A stretch of DNA of 56,837 nt. Source: Novosphingobium sp. (GTDB lineage: Bacteria; Pseudomonadota; Alphaproteobacteria; Sphingomonadales; Sphingomonadaceae). The position numbers were made by a program, and so were the translations under genes. Location: contig NZ_JAUYRV010000051.1 in the NCBI RefSeq assembly GCF_030696665.1, forward strand, positions 1 through 56,837, given 5' to 3'. Below the pieces are notes generated by a model, which was not told where the DNA came from, searched no databases, and was given only the letters and a program-made list of their open reading frames with translations. Positions 45,866 through 55,298 of this stretch are shown here, in pieces; within the stretch, counting starts at the first letter, position 1; the number at the start of each line of letters is the position of its first letter.

Positions 45866-46744
45866 ATGGTCGATAAAGCGCTAGCCCGCGATGGGGCAAC
45901 TTCCCGCAACACCGGAACCTTCACCCCGCCCGGGCAACCGGTGTTTCGTGGCTTCAACAGGTTGGGGCTGTGGACCCTCTATATGAAGGAGGTTCGCCGT
46001 TTCTTCAAGGTGCAGACCCAGACGATCTGGGCACCTGCGGTAACGACGCTGCTTTATCTGATGATATTCACGCTTGCCCTGGGCGGCGGTGCCAATGGCG
46101 GACGTGAAGTGTTGGGCGTAAACTTCGCCAGCTTCGTCGCGCCGGGGCTGATCGCGATGGGCATGATCAACAATTCCTTCGCCAATTCCAGCTTCAGCAT
46201 GCTGGGCGGCAAGATTCAGGGCACCATCGTCGATTACCTGATGCCGCCGATCTCCACCGGAGAATTGATGCTGGCGCTGGTGGGTGCGGCAGTGACGCGC
46301 GCGGTGCTGGTGGGGCTGGCTGTGGCAGGCGCGATGCTGCTGTGGCCGGGCGTGTCGCTGGGTATTGCGCATCTGTGGGCGGTCGTCTGGTTCGGGCTGA
46401 TGGGGGCGATCCTGCTCGCGCTGATCGGCGTGCTGACGTCTGTCTGGGCGGAAAAGTTCGATCACAACGCAGCGGTGACGAACTTCGTCATCACCCCGCT
46501 GTCGATGCTTTCAGGCACATTCTATGTGATCGACAATCTGGCACCCGCGTTTCAGACCGTGAGCCGGATGAACCCGATCTTCTATGTGATCTCAGGCTTC
46601 CGCTTCGGCTTTCTGGGGCGGAGCGACATCGGCAGCACCAATATGGCGGTGCTGCACGGCGCGATTGGTCTCGGCGTGCTGAATCTGGCTTTGGGAGCCG
46701 GGCTTTACATGGTGCTGAAGTCGGGCTGGAAGCTCAAGAACTGA
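45866..46744 (+). CDS. ABC-2 type transporter permease
   Basis: This 292-residue inner-membrane permease has six hydrophobic segments and the ABC-2 signature region (PLSMLSGTFYVIDNLAP). No ATPase gene is adjacent, so its partner must be encoded elsewhere. Similar YadH-type permeases export polysaccharides or drugs; the substrate here is unknown. Confidence 0.9.
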   Translation: MVDKALARDGATSRNTGTFTPPGQPVFRGFNRLGLWTLYMKEVRRFFKVQTQTIWAPAVTTLLYLMIFTLALGGGANGGREVLGVNFASFVAPGLIAMGMINNSFANSSFSMLGGKIQGTIVDYLMPPISTGELMLALVGAAVTRAVLVGLAVAGAMLLWPGVSLGIAHLWAVVWFGLMGAILLALIGVLTSVWAEKFDHNAAVTNFVITPLSMLSGTFYVIDNLAPAFQTVSRMNPIFYVISGFRFGFLGRSDIGSTNMAVLHGAIGLGVLNLALGAGLYMVLKSGWKLKN

Positions 46745-46771
46745 GGGGGCGGGGGCGCCCCCGCGCTCAGA

Positions 46772-47152
46772 TCAGTGCGAAAGGCTGCGGCGCAGGCGGT
46801 AGCGTCCATTGCGGAAGCCTTCGAACATCTCATCAAGCGAGGGATGATCGATCGGTCCCGCTTCGGCATCGCCAAGCAGGTTCTGCTGGCTGACGTAGGC
46901 GACGTAGCTGCTCTCGTCGTTCTCGGCGAGGAGGTGGTAAAACGGTTGGTCGCGCGGCGGGCGAATGTCTTCGGGAATGGAATCGTACCATTCCTCGCTG
47001 TTTGCGAAGACCGGGTCGATATCGAACACCACACCGCGAAAGCCGAACATGCGATGGCGCACGACGTCGCCAATCGAAAAGCGTGCCGATGAAACGGGAG
47101 GGGCCGAGATATCGCGGCCGGCCTGTGGCGAAAAGAAACTCGCGCGGTCCAT
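46772..47152 (-). CDS. hspQ: Heat shock protein HspQ
   Basis: This protein of about 126 residues has the YccV/HspQ domain: ARFSIGDVVRHRMFGFRGVVFDIDP, and DQPFYHLLAENDESSYVAYVSQQNL. HspQ binds hemimethylated DNA in E. coli and modulates Lon specificity. The ATG at 47152 is chosen; a GTG two codons earlier (47158) is possible. Neither has a clear ribosome binding site. Confidence 0.93.
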   Translation of the reverse strand: MDRASFFSPQAGRDISAPPVSSARFSIGDVVRHRMFGFRGVVFDIDPVFANSEEWYDSIPEDIRPPRDQPFYHLLAENDESSYVAYVSQQNLLGDAEAGPIDHPSLDEMFEGFRNGRYRLRRSLSH

Positions 47153-47328
47153 ATTCACAATATAGGCAGATGGTGCGCCGCAAACAAGTTGTTCGCACAG
47201 AAAGGTTGGTGACTGCGCGGTGGTGTGGAAAACTGTACCGTTTTTCGCTTGGCAAGCCTGATATCATACGCTAACGGCTCGCTTCCTCGACCGGGAACAG
47301 CCCTTTGCGGCCCCCTGATTGGCACCAA

Positions 47329-47418
<90 letters not shown>

Positions 47419-47581
47419 ATTCACCTTGCCATCACATGCAATAGCTCGCCAAAATCCCTGGGAAACGCCGCTGGGCCTGTGGCTCATCCCGCGCCACCAA
47501 TAAACAGGCTTTCAGGCGGTAACCTGAAAAGGAATTGCCCCGAGCAGTGATCTGTTTCCCCTAACGCAGACGGGGGGTATT

Positions 47582-48117
47582 CTCTCCGACACGAAGATCC
47601 GCAAATCTGCGTCAGCCGACAAGCCCTGAAAACTGGCTGACGGGCAGGGCACTTTCCTCCTTGTGCCGCCGAGCGGCGGCAAACTCTGGCGCATGAAGTA
47701 CTGCGTCGAGGGCAAGGGAATGCTCCTCTCCGTCGGTCCCTATCCCGACGTCACCCTCATCGACGCGCGCAAGAGGCGAGACGTTGCGCGCCGCCAGTTG
47801 CGCCAAGGCATTGCCCCCAGCGCCGAGAAGCAGCCAGAGGCCAAGGCTGCCAGCTTGGCTGACGTGTATTCGTTCGAATTGGTCGCGCATGAGTGGTTCG
47901 AGATCAGAAAGTGCCGGTGGGTGGGCGCCATCCGAACGACGTCCTGCGCTCGCTTGAGCGGTACGTGTCCCGAAGCTGAGAACCGGTCGACGCCGCCTAC
48001 AACCGGGCCGAGTGTCTGACGCGCCGTCGGCAGATCGCGTGCGAATGGGCAGACCTGCTGCTTGAGGGGATGCGGCGCGCCGAAGAGCTGCTGACCGTGG
48101 CGCGCAGGAAGAGTTAG
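47582..48117 (+). pseudogene. Decayed P4-type tyrosine integrase at tRNA-Ser
   Basis: From 47582 the frame reads LSDTKIRKSASADKP, then a premature TGA (47627-47629), then KLADGQGTFLLVPPSGGKLW and LSVGPYPDVTLIDARKRRDV, the arm-type-binding N-domain of P4-like integrases. It continues to HEWFEIRK, is frameshifted, has lost the central catalytic part, and ends with a C-terminal-like YNRAECLTRRRQ...WADLL segment. The start codon is also gone. Position 164 bp after tRNA-Ser(CGA) fits an old integrated element. Confidence 0.75.
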
Positions 48118-48442
48118 TGTTTGAAGCAAACGCCATAGAAGCTGCCGGATTCCTTGAGGCATATGGAACCGACTTCGCATTCAGCCGTAAAACTTGCCAA
48201 AGTTGCAGAGAGATCCTGGCCAAAGCGCGTATCGGTTGATCGTATCACAAGGGCAGTATGCGGCATCTCTGCGCCGCACGTCCCGTAAATCTACCGTATG
48301 GTTCCCCACTTGCCGTTAACTTCAGCCAATGCATTGGTTTTTATGCCAATACTGGGGAAGGGAGGCCGGCATGTCGCTAAACCAAAACGATCCGAACGAT
48401 GGTACTTTGCCCGCTGCGGCTTACAACGCTGAAACCGTGAAC

Positions 48443-49156
48443 CTAGCCCAGTTTCGGGGCTTCCGCTTTCAGGCTGGTCAAATCAAGGTGTGCGGCCACG
48501 ATCAAGGCCATAACCTCGGCAATGCTCTTCAGGCCAAGCTTGGCGAAGGCATTGCCCCGGTGCATTTCGACCGTTCGCGGACTGATCCCCAGACGTTGGG
48601 CGATAGTCTTGTTGGTGACGCCTTCCATCAGGATCGCGATTATCTCACGCTCGCGCATCGACAATTGCTTTATCCGGCGCAACGCGTCCGTGCGCGTGCG
48701 CAACGCGATGTTCAGCCCATCAAGTATGTCGAACGCCTGTGCCAGCATGTGATCAAGCGCATCGGGAGGGAAGGGCTTTTCAAGGAAGTCTATTGCGCCA
48801 AGCTTCATCGCGCGCACGGCAACCGATACATCGCCATGCGCGGTCATGATAATGACCGGCCAAGTCACCGCCCGCTCTTTCAGCAGTTCAAGCATTTGCA
48901 GCCCGTCAATGCCGGGCATGCGGATGTCGAGCAGGATCGGGGCAGGGGCAAGTTTGGGCAACTGGTCAATGAAATCTGTGCATGCAGCGAATGGCCACGC
49001 GTCAATGCTGCACGACCCCAGCAGAAAATGCAGCGATGTGCGCATCTGGCTGTCGTCGTCGATCACATAAACGCAGCGCCTGACCGCGTTGGTGGCCAAC
49101 GGCTCCGCGCTGACGATCGATGCAAGGGGCTCCTCGGCATGACTGGCTTCCTGCAT
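48443..49156 (-). CDS. FixJ-type two-component response regulator
   Basis: This 237-residue protein has a receiver domain (about 28-145) with phospho-acceptor D77 (ILLDIRMPG), the T in IIMTAHGD and K in FLEKPF. The C-terminal LuxR-type helix-turn-helix (about 165-225) has LSMREREIIAILMEGVTNKT and ISPRTVEMHR. A PAS histidine kinase of FixL/DctB type lies 2.5 kb away and is the obvious partner candidate. The 200 bp upstream of its stop (48243-48442) show no gene. Confidence 0.93.
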   Translation of the reverse strand: MQEASHAEEPLASIVSAEPLATNAVRRCVYVIDDDSQMRTSLHFLLGSCSIDAWPFAACTDFIDQLPKLAPAPILLDIRMPGIDGLQMLELLKERAVTWPVIIMTAHGDVSVAVRAMKLGAIDFLEKPFPPDALDHMLAQAFDILDGLNIALRTRTDALRRIKQLSMREREIIAILMEGVTNKTIAQRLGISPRTVEMHRGNAFAKLGLKSIAEVMALIVAAHLDLTSLKAEAPKLG

Positions 49157-49290
49157 AAGCGCCTCCAGTTTCTATCGCGCGATCTGTTATGGGATGGCCT
49201 GCCTGGTTGGACCGCAACCTCACGTATGGCGCGCCTATCAGTACGGTTGAATCGCGTGCAGATCCGGCTTCATCCGCGGGATGCTGTGTC

Positions 49291-51189
49291 ATGATCTGCA
49301 GCGCACCTAGCATCAGTGCGTTGAATCCGCAAAATTTTGTTTCCTTTCAAAATGATGTGCAGACGCGGCGTCGGAAGGCGATTGGCCAGTACCACATTCT
49401 TGACAGTGCATCTGAAGCGGATTTCGATAACATCACGATGCTCACCGCCCGCATTTGCGGTGCGCAGTCAGCAGCGATCAGCTTTATCGATGATCACCGG
49501 CAATGGTTCAAAGCCACTTGGGGTATAGACCAGCGCGAAACCCCGATTGCCGTTTCGTTTTGCGCGCATGCAATTGAATCAGAGGCGATCTTTGTCGTCC
49601 GCGACGCCCATCTCGATCCACTTTTTGCGAACAATCCGCTGGTTACAGGAGCGCCGCATATTCGCTTCTACGCAGGTATGCGTATCGAAGCAGATGACGG
49701 CACGCCGATTGCCTCGCTGTGCGTCTTTGATCCGCAGCCCCGTCCTGGTGGCCTGACAGAGCAGCAAGCCGTCGCCTTGCGCGTGCTTGCTTCGCAAGTG
49801 CAGGCGTTGTTGCAATTGCGCCTGTCGCTGATTGATCGCGAGGCGCAGGTAGCAGCGCAGACCAAGCTATCCAACGAGTTGAGATATGTAGCCGACCACG
49901 ATGTGCTTACCGGATTGCCGCATCGCGGGCCTTTCAACAAGCGACTGCGATCTGCCATCCATGACGCACGGCAGGATGGCGCGCGCCTCGCGCTGATGCT
50001 GATTGACGTGGATCACTTCAAACAGATCAACGATTCGCTGGGGCACACGGCAGGTGACGCCATGTTGATCAAGTTTGCCGAACGCTTGCGTGGGATTCTG
50101 CGTGTCACAGATACAGTCGCGCGGCTTGGCGGAGACGAGTTTGGGGTCGTGCTGACCGACATAAACCGCAGCGAGGAAGTCTCGGCAATTGTCCACTCGC
50201 TGATCGAACGATTGCACAAACCGATGGAGCATGAGGGGCGGCTGGTGGACTGCCGCGCCAGCATCGGGCTGGCAATCTATCCCGATCATGCCGACACCGC
50301 CGAATTGCTGACGCGGTGCTGCGATCAGGCGCTTGCAGAGGCCAAACAATCGCGCGGATGTGTAGAGACGTTTCATCCCGGCATGGCTGAAGAATTCGAG
50401 CGCGAGAGCAGGATGCTGAAGGTCGCCCGGCAAGGCATCGAGATGCAGCGGATTGTCCCGCATTACCAGCCCAAGATCGCGTTGAGTTCAGGCCGGCTGG
50501 TCGGCTTCGAAGCGCTGGTGCGATGCGCGCTGAACGAAGGCCCGGCGATCCTGCCGGAAATGTTCGAACTGGCTTTTGCAGACCGCGAACTTGCCGCTGC
50601 CATCAGCCGCCAGATGATTGACAGGGTGCTCGATGACATGCGCAGCTGGATCGATCGTGGCCTTGCGTTCGGACATGTCGCGATCAACACATGCGCGGCA
50701 GATTTCCACGCCAACGATTTTGCCGAACGACTGCTGGGCAACATCGAACAACGCGGGCTTGATCCTCGCTTGATCGAAGTGGAGGTCACTGAAGGTGTGT
50801 TCCTCGGTCGCGGGGCGCACCACGTCGCCCGCGCGCTGTCGGTGCTCAGCCAACGCGGCATCCGGATTGCGCTTGACGATTTCGGCACCGGATTTGCTTC
50901 GTTGACGCACCTGAAGCAGTTCCCGGTGGATGTCCTCAAGATTGATCGGTCGTTCGTGGCGGGTATCGGCAGCAATCCGGACGACACAGCCATCGTCCGC
51001 GCCCTGATCGGCCTTGGGCAAAGCTTGGGTATCGAGACGGTTGCAGAGGGCATCGAGACTTTGGCGCAGGCAGAATTCGTCAAGACGCACGGCTGCGATG
51101 TCGGGCAGGGCTTTCTTTACAGCGCAGCACACCCTGCTGATCTTGTGCCGTCAATAATCGATCTTCTGACGGATCCGGAGGCTGCCTGA
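49291..51189 (+). CDS. GAF-GGDEF-EAL cyclic di-GMP protein
   Basis: This protein of about 632 residues combines a GAF domain (about 25-165), a GGDEF domain with intact RLGGDEF and an RxxD inhibitory site (RVTD) five residues before it, and an EAL domain with EALVR, DDFGTGFAS and VAEGIE intact. Both synthesis and breakdown of cyclic di-GMP are possible. The start is uncertain: ATG 49291 is chosen because the 34 residues upstream (from 49189) look non-family. A BLUF gene follows after 46 bp. Confidence 0.9.
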   Translation: MICSAPSISALNPQNFVSFQNDVQTRRRKAIGQYHILDSASEADFDNITMLTARICGAQSAAISFIDDHRQWFKATWGIDQRETPIAVSFCAHAIESEAIFVVRDAHLDPLFANNPLVTGAPHIRFYAGMRIEADDGTPIASLCVFDPQPRPGGLTEQQAVALRVLASQVQALLQLRLSLIDREAQVAAQTKLSNELRYVADHDVLTGLPHRGPFNKRLRSAIHDARQDGARLALMLIDVDHFKQINDSLGHTAGDAMLIKFAERLRGILRVTDTVARLGGDEFGVVLTDINRSEEVSAIVHSLIERLHKPMEHEGRLVDCRASIGLAIYPDHADTAELLTRCCDQALAEAKQSRGCVETFHPGMAEEFERESRMLKVARQGIEMQRIVPHYQPKIALSSGRLVGFEALVRCALNEGPAILPEMFELAFADRELAAAISRQMIDRVLDDMRSWIDRGLAFGHVAINTCAADFHANDFAERLLGNIEQRGLDPRLIEVEVTEGVFLGRGAHHVARALSVLSQRGIRIALDDFGTGFASLTHLKQFPVDVLKIDRSFVAGIGSNPDDTAIVRALIGLGQSLGIETVAEGIETLAQAEFVKTHGCDVGQGFLYSAAHPADLVPSIIDLLTDPEAA

Positions 51190-51235
51190 CAAAAAGCCCG
51201 TCAACGGATCGCGCGTTTTATTGTCAGGATATGCC

Positions 51236-51649
51236 ATGCCGCTGCATTCATTATTGTATATCAGCAACAGCTGCATCGCGCCCAAGGATGCACCAGTGGT
51301 GGTCAAGTCCATTGCTGCCAAGGCGCTGAAACACAATCCAGCCGTCGGCCTGACCGGCGCCTTGCTGTTCACCGGAACCCATTTTGCCCAGATTCTGGAA
51401 GGCGCGCGCACTGCTATCGACCAACTCATGGAGCAGGTCATTCAAGACCCGAGGCACGATCATCTTGTGATCGTCGATAAAGGCCCCCTCAAAGTGCGCC
51501 AGTTTGCAGACTGGAGCATGGCCTATTTCGGCCCGTCGCTGTTTGTCAGCCGCCACGTTACCCGCCTGCTGAACAATCCATCGCCGCAAGAACGTCGGCG
51601 GGCGGCCGAATGGCTGACTGAACTGATGCGGCAGTTTTCGAACAAGTGA
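51236..51649 (+). CDS. BLUF-domain blue-light sensor
   Basis: This 137-residue protein is a BLUF flavin photoreceptor plus a short helical tail. The photoactive residues are present: Y8 (LLYIS), N34, Q52 (FAQILEG), W93 and M95 (ADWSMAY). It has no effector domain, so signal output must be through a partner. The same-strand GAF-GGDEF-EAL gene 46 bp upstream is the best candidate. The ATG at 51236 with AGGATA upstream is preferred over one at 51221. Confidence 0.92.
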   Translation: MPLHSLLYISNSCIAPKDAPVVVKSIAAKALKHNPAVGLTGALLFTGTHFAQILEGARTAIDQLMEQVIQDPRHDHLVIVDKGPLKVRQFADWSMAYFGPSLFVSRHVTRLLNNPSPQERRRAAEWLTELMRQFSNK

Positions 51650-51657
51650 ACGCGTCT

Positions 51658-53262
51658 TCAGGCCGAAGAGTGCCCCGCAACGGCGGCGTCATCCTTGATC
51701 GGAACCGAAAAGCACAACTCTGACCCATCCGGGCTGCTGTTTTCCAGCCAGATCCGGCCATTGTGCGCCTCCACTATGGTGCGGCTGATCGATAGCCCCA
51801 GTCCCATTCCGCCCTCTTTCGAGGATTCGGACCACGCAAATATTTGTTCGGCAACTTCGATGGCAACCCCGGCGCCGGTATCGCAGATGCACACGACCAG
51901 GTGGGCATCGACGACTTTTGCCGAGACGGTAACCTGTTTGATCGGCGTGCCCATGACCGCGTCGCAGGCATTTCGGAGCAGGTTGATGATTACCTGCTGA
52001 ATCTGCACCCTGTCGGCCGCCATGTGAGTAGCAACGGGAATATCCTGCGTGATGGTAATGGCAGGAGACACGGTCGCCTGTACCAGCCGGATACATTCGC
52101 TGACCGCATCCTGCAGATCGAAAGCTGCTCGGTCCGGCTCCCGGCGACGGGTCATTTCACGCAGGTTTCGGATGATGTCGCCCGCCCGCTGCGCCGCTTC
52201 CTCAATGCCACGCAGCGCAAACGCCAGTCTTCCGGAATTTGGCGATGCCGCATCATCAAGCCTCGGATCGGCAAGACGCGAAATCCCTGCAGCGTAATTG
52301 GCTATTGCTGCCAGTGGCTGATTTAGCTCGTGCGCCAGCGTGGCGGCCATTGTTCCCATCGCGTTTACCCGCGAAACGTGGATCATTTGCGCCTGCAACG
52401 TCGACAGCTTCTCGGCCGTTTCGCGCTGTTCAGTCACGTCATAGCCTTCGCAGAACAATCCCGTGATGGTGCCATCGGCATCGCGCACCGCTTGATAGAC
52501 AAAATCGCAATACCGCAACGCTTTCTCACCGGTTTGCGGATTGACTATTTCCATCGGAATGCCTTTGCCAACAAAAGGCTCACCGCTGCGGTAGACGTCG
52601 TCCAACACCTTGAGAAAGCCCTGCTCGACAATTTCCGGCATGGATTCGGCCACCGTCCGGCCTTCGAGGTCTTCTTTGGCGACAAAGCGTTTGTACGACG
52701 CATTGGCAAAGCTGAACCGATGGTCCGGTCCGTTGGACGTGGCAATAAACCCGGGTGCCATCGCATATAGCGCATGCATGGCATTGCGTTGATCCAGCAG
52801 CCGTTCGACTTGGCCATCGGTCTCGACAAAGGTAAACATGTGTTGGTGCACAGCCCCATGTTTGTCAGCAATCGGGCTTAAAAACACCGTAGCCATGAAA
52901 TCGGGACCATTGATCCTTCGGCACGGCATGCCCCATGTGCCGTGGCTGCCTGCACGCATTTCCTGCTGGATCAAGGACATGCTGGTTGAATCGATGACGC
53001 TGCCCAACAATGCTTCCAACGGTTTGCCAAGTATCACCGCGCGAGCATGCCCAGTCAGCGCCAGAAAGGCATCATTGGCAAAGATGATCGGATCGCCCGG
53101 TGCGTGATCATCGGTAAAGAACATCGGCATGTGCGTGGCCTCGGCCACCGCGATCAGGGCAGCCGATTGCCCACCAGTCGCCCCGAAGCCGTCGTCTTCA
53201 GTGGGGTGCTCAGCCAACCTGCTTAAGCCGGCCGTGGAGGTAGTTTCCGTCAAAGCCAGCAA
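51658..53262 (-). CDS. PAS-PAS histidine kinase, first PAS LOV-like but Cys-less
   Basis: This protein of up to 534 residues has a first PAS domain (about 35-148) with LOV-like FANDAFLALTGHARAVILGK, but the LOV GRNCRFLQ motif is GKPLEALL, so the adduct-forming Cys is Leu82. A second PAS (about 165-280) and a HisKA domain (H311 in LAHELNQPLAAI) are followed by an ATPase domain (INLLRNACDAV, DTGAGV, GMGLGLS). The start is uncertain: TTG at 53262, or TTG at 53217 next to the crp-like stop. It is of FixL/DctB type. Confidence 0.9.
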   Translation of the reverse strand: MLALTETTSTAGLSRLAEHPTEDDGFGATGGQSAALIAVAEATHMPMFFTDDHAPGDPIIFANDAFLALTGHARAVILGKPLEALLGSVIDSTSMSLIQQEMRAGSHGTWGMPCRRINGPDFMATVFLSPIADKHGAVHQHMFTFVETDGQVERLLDQRNAMHALYAMAPGFIATSNGPDHRFSFANASYKRFVAKEDLEGRTVAESMPEIVEQGFLKVLDDVYRSGEPFVGKGIPMEIVNPQTGEKALRYCDFVYQAVRDADGTITGLFCEGYDVTEQRETAEKLSTLQAQMIHVSRVNAMGTMAATLAHELNQPLAAIANYAAGISRLADPRLDDAASPNSGRLAFALRGIEEAAQRAGDIIRNLREMTRRREPDRAAFDLQDAVSECIRLVQATVSPAITITQDIPVATHMAADRVQIQQVIINLLRNACDAVMGTPIKQVTVSAKVVDAHLVVCICDTGAGVAIEVAEQIFAWSESSKEGGMGLGLSISRTIVEAHNGRIWLENSSPDGSELCFSVPIKDDAAVAGHSSA

Positions 53263-53932
53263 TTTCCGACAGCCTGACAGGGTCGATGATGGTCAACGAG
53301 CCGGATCGCAATTCCATTACTTTCCCCAGTCGCAAAGACTTGAGCACACGGTTCACATGCACCGGGGTAAGGCCGACCGCGTCGGCTATGACAATTTGCG
53401 TCAGCGGCATTTCGCATTGGTCGTCTGTGGCCAGCCCGATATTGCGCATGCGGATGTAAAGCTCGCACATGAGATGCGCGATGCGTTCGTTGGCCGTCCG
53501 CCTACCCATGCTGACGATCCAGGCACGCAACACGCTCTGATCCACCAGTTGCGACCACCAGAAGGCACGGGTAATCGTCGGCCTTGCCTGAACGAGCACT
53601 TCCATCTGGGCACGTGGGACCGAGGCAACCTTGGCATTGGTAATCGTGACGATGCTGTGATCAACAGCCTTGAGCACCGCGATGTGAATGTCACAGAAAT
53701 CGCCCGGCAGCATGAAGGCGAGGATCTGCCGCCCACCATCGGGCAGGATCTTGTATCCACAAGCCCAGCCTTCCAGCATCACGAACACCGGATCCGGGCT
53801 GTCGCCCTCCATGATCAGGTGATGGCCAGCAGGCACGTCGCGAACGTTCCGGCATGCGTCGGCCAGCAGGCCTACGTCTGCATCGTTGAGCGGAGCGTAG
53901 CCGCTTAGGCGTTTGGTAAAGGCATTGGCCAT
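53210..53932 (-). CDS. Crp/Fnr-family transcription regulator
   Basis: This 240-residue protein has an N-terminal cyclic-nucleotide-binding-like domain (about 10-130, GDSPDPVFVMLEGWACGYK, LPGDFCD) and a C-terminal winged helix (TQIVIADAVGLTPVHVNRVLKSLR). There is no FNR-type N-terminal Cys cluster. It runs into the histidine kinase gene and probably shares its transcript, recalling FixLJ-FixK arrangements. Confidence 0.93.
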   Translation of the reverse strand: MANAFTKRLSGYAPLNDADVGLLADACRNVRDVPAGHHLIMEGDSPDPVFVMLEGWACGYKILPDGGRQILAFMLPGDFCDIHIAVLKAVDHSIVTITNAKVASVPRAQMEVLVQARPTITRAFWWSQLVDQSVLRAWIVSMGRRTANERIAHLMCELYIRMRNIGLATDDQCEMPLTQIVIADAVGLTPVHVNRVLKSLRLGKVMELRSGSLTIIDPVRLSEIAGFDGNYLHGRLKQVG

Positions 53933-54103
53933 AATCTGCTCCTGCCCATCGACTACCTTGCCTGCCCAGTGGATGCATTAACCTCGGTTGTGTTCCCAAC
54001 TGTCAAAAGGGTTCATAAGTCAGCGACTGCCAGTACGCTACCCCAGGCACTGTCAGCAGGAAGCAGCAGTATCGCTCCCGCCTGGCATCACATCGGCACA
54101 TTC

Positions 54104-54394
54104 ATGAGCAACGATCCCAGCAACGCCTCGCCAACTCCTCAGCAAATGCGCGATCTTGAACCGGATGCGCACGGGCAGGCGGCGTTGCTGCTGGCGGAAA
54201 GCATCTTGCACGCTTTGGTTGAAACCAAAACCCTGACAACTGCCGAGGCGCTTTCAGTGATTCAGACAACGTGTGAAATCAAGGTTGAAGTGGCAGAAGA
54301 AGCGGGAGAATCGCAAGGGCGGATGAAGCAGTCGCTTGCGTTGCTGCGGGCGATCTCAGCAAGTTTTGCCGTTGATGCCGAATTCACCGAATAA
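54104..54394 (+). CDS. Small hypothetical protein
   Basis: This 96-residue acidic, helical protein starts MSNDPSNASPTPQQMRDLEP. The core AALLLAESILHALVETKTLT and AEALSVIQTTCEIKVEVAEE reads as three helices. It sits between the Crp-type regulator and the HisKA_2 kinase. The upstream frame to 53969 is probably non-coding. No family is recognised. Confidence 0.7.
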   Translation: MSNDPSNASPTPQQMRDLEPDAHGQAALLLAESILHALVETKTLTTAEALSVIQTTCEIKVEVAEEAGESQGRMKQSLALLRAISASFAVDAEFTE

Positions 54395-54494
54395 TTCATT
54401 TAATATCAATTGTTTTCTTAACCCGGATTAAGATGTCAGGCCCAAATCTCTGCCATACAATCTTTGCCAAACCGGCTCGGGATATCAGGAAACG

Positions 54495-55298
54495 ATGATG
54501 ACCACGAACATTGCGGCAAATTCCAGCGGGCGGTTCAGCGCGATCGCCAAGGAAGAAATGATATTGCAGCTTTTTGCGCCAGTTTCGCCAATCGGCAGCA
54601 AAGTTAACGCATCGCCGCCGGACTACGGTTCTTTGTGGCGAGCCGATGCCATTCACCGGGCAAAAAACATGGCACAGTTAACGGCTTCGCTTGCGACTTT
54701 GGCTGAAGACCCATCCCGTGACTGGCTGTCTCGGGATGTTGTGGTAAAAACCCGCAGCCTTGCACGGGCATATCATGAACTGGGAACCGATTGTGGGTCG
54801 ACCGAACTGGTGCCTTGCGTCCCGCTGCTTTCAGCGATTGTAACGCACCTGGCAGAGATATTTGGATCGGCGCGCCAGATCACGGTCTCCATCGATGCCG
54901 ATAAAGTCCTGCTGGTTCCCGATATGCGGCGGGCGCTAATTCTGATTTGCAGCGAGCTTGTTATCAACGCTTTGAAATACGGCTATCCCGGCGCGACAGG
55001 CGGCACTATTTGCGTCACTCTCAAGCAACTGGACGCAGGATTGTCGTTGGTCGTCGAAAATGACGGCGTCGACTTCACCAGTGACAGCACAGCCAATCAG
55101 GGAAGTGCGCTGCTTGAGCGTCTTGGCGCAGTACTGGGAGCATCGATTGAACGCGGCAGTGACCGTCAGGGTCATGGTTATCGCGTCGGTGCCACGGTGG
55201 ATGCAGGCCAGACGTTGCAGGCGACCGGGTTCGGGTCGCCATCTACATCAGCAGGCAGCGCAAAAATGGTGCATCAACGGTCCATGCGCCACGCATAG
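54495..55298 (+). CDS. HisKA_2-type histidine kinase without sensor domain
   Basis: This 267-residue protein has an H-box DAIHRAKNMAQLTASLATLA (H54, N58) typical of HisKA_2/HWE kinases and an ATPase domain with ELVINALKYGYPG and VENDGVDF. No sensor or membrane domain precedes the H-box. Such kinases often feed the alphaproteobacterial general stress response. The last 25 bp overlap the uxuB 3' end in the opposite direction. Confidence 0.85.
   Translation: MMTTNIAANSSGRFSAIAKEEMILQLFAPVSPIGSKVNASPPDYGSLWRADAIHRAKNMAQLTASLATLAEDPSRDWLSRDVVVKTRSLARAYHELGTDCGSTELVPCVPLLSAIVTHLAEIFGSARQITVSIDADKVLLVPDMRRALILICSELVINALKYGYPGATGGTICVTLKQLDAGLSLVVENDGVDFTSDSTANQGSALLERLGAVLGASIERGSDRQGHGYRVGATVDAGQTLQATGFGSPSTSAGSAKMVHQRSMRHA

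Noticed and set aside
48117..48239. 40-codon GTG frame with a CQSC motif after the integrase remnant
   Set aside because: No ribosome binding site and no match; the TAGTG overlap is with a pseudogene, so it is probably residual sequence of the decayed element.
53969..54103. 45-codon N-terminal extension of the 96-residue protein gene
   Set aside because: The extension has low-complexity composition, and the internal ATG at 54104 begins the coherent helical part.
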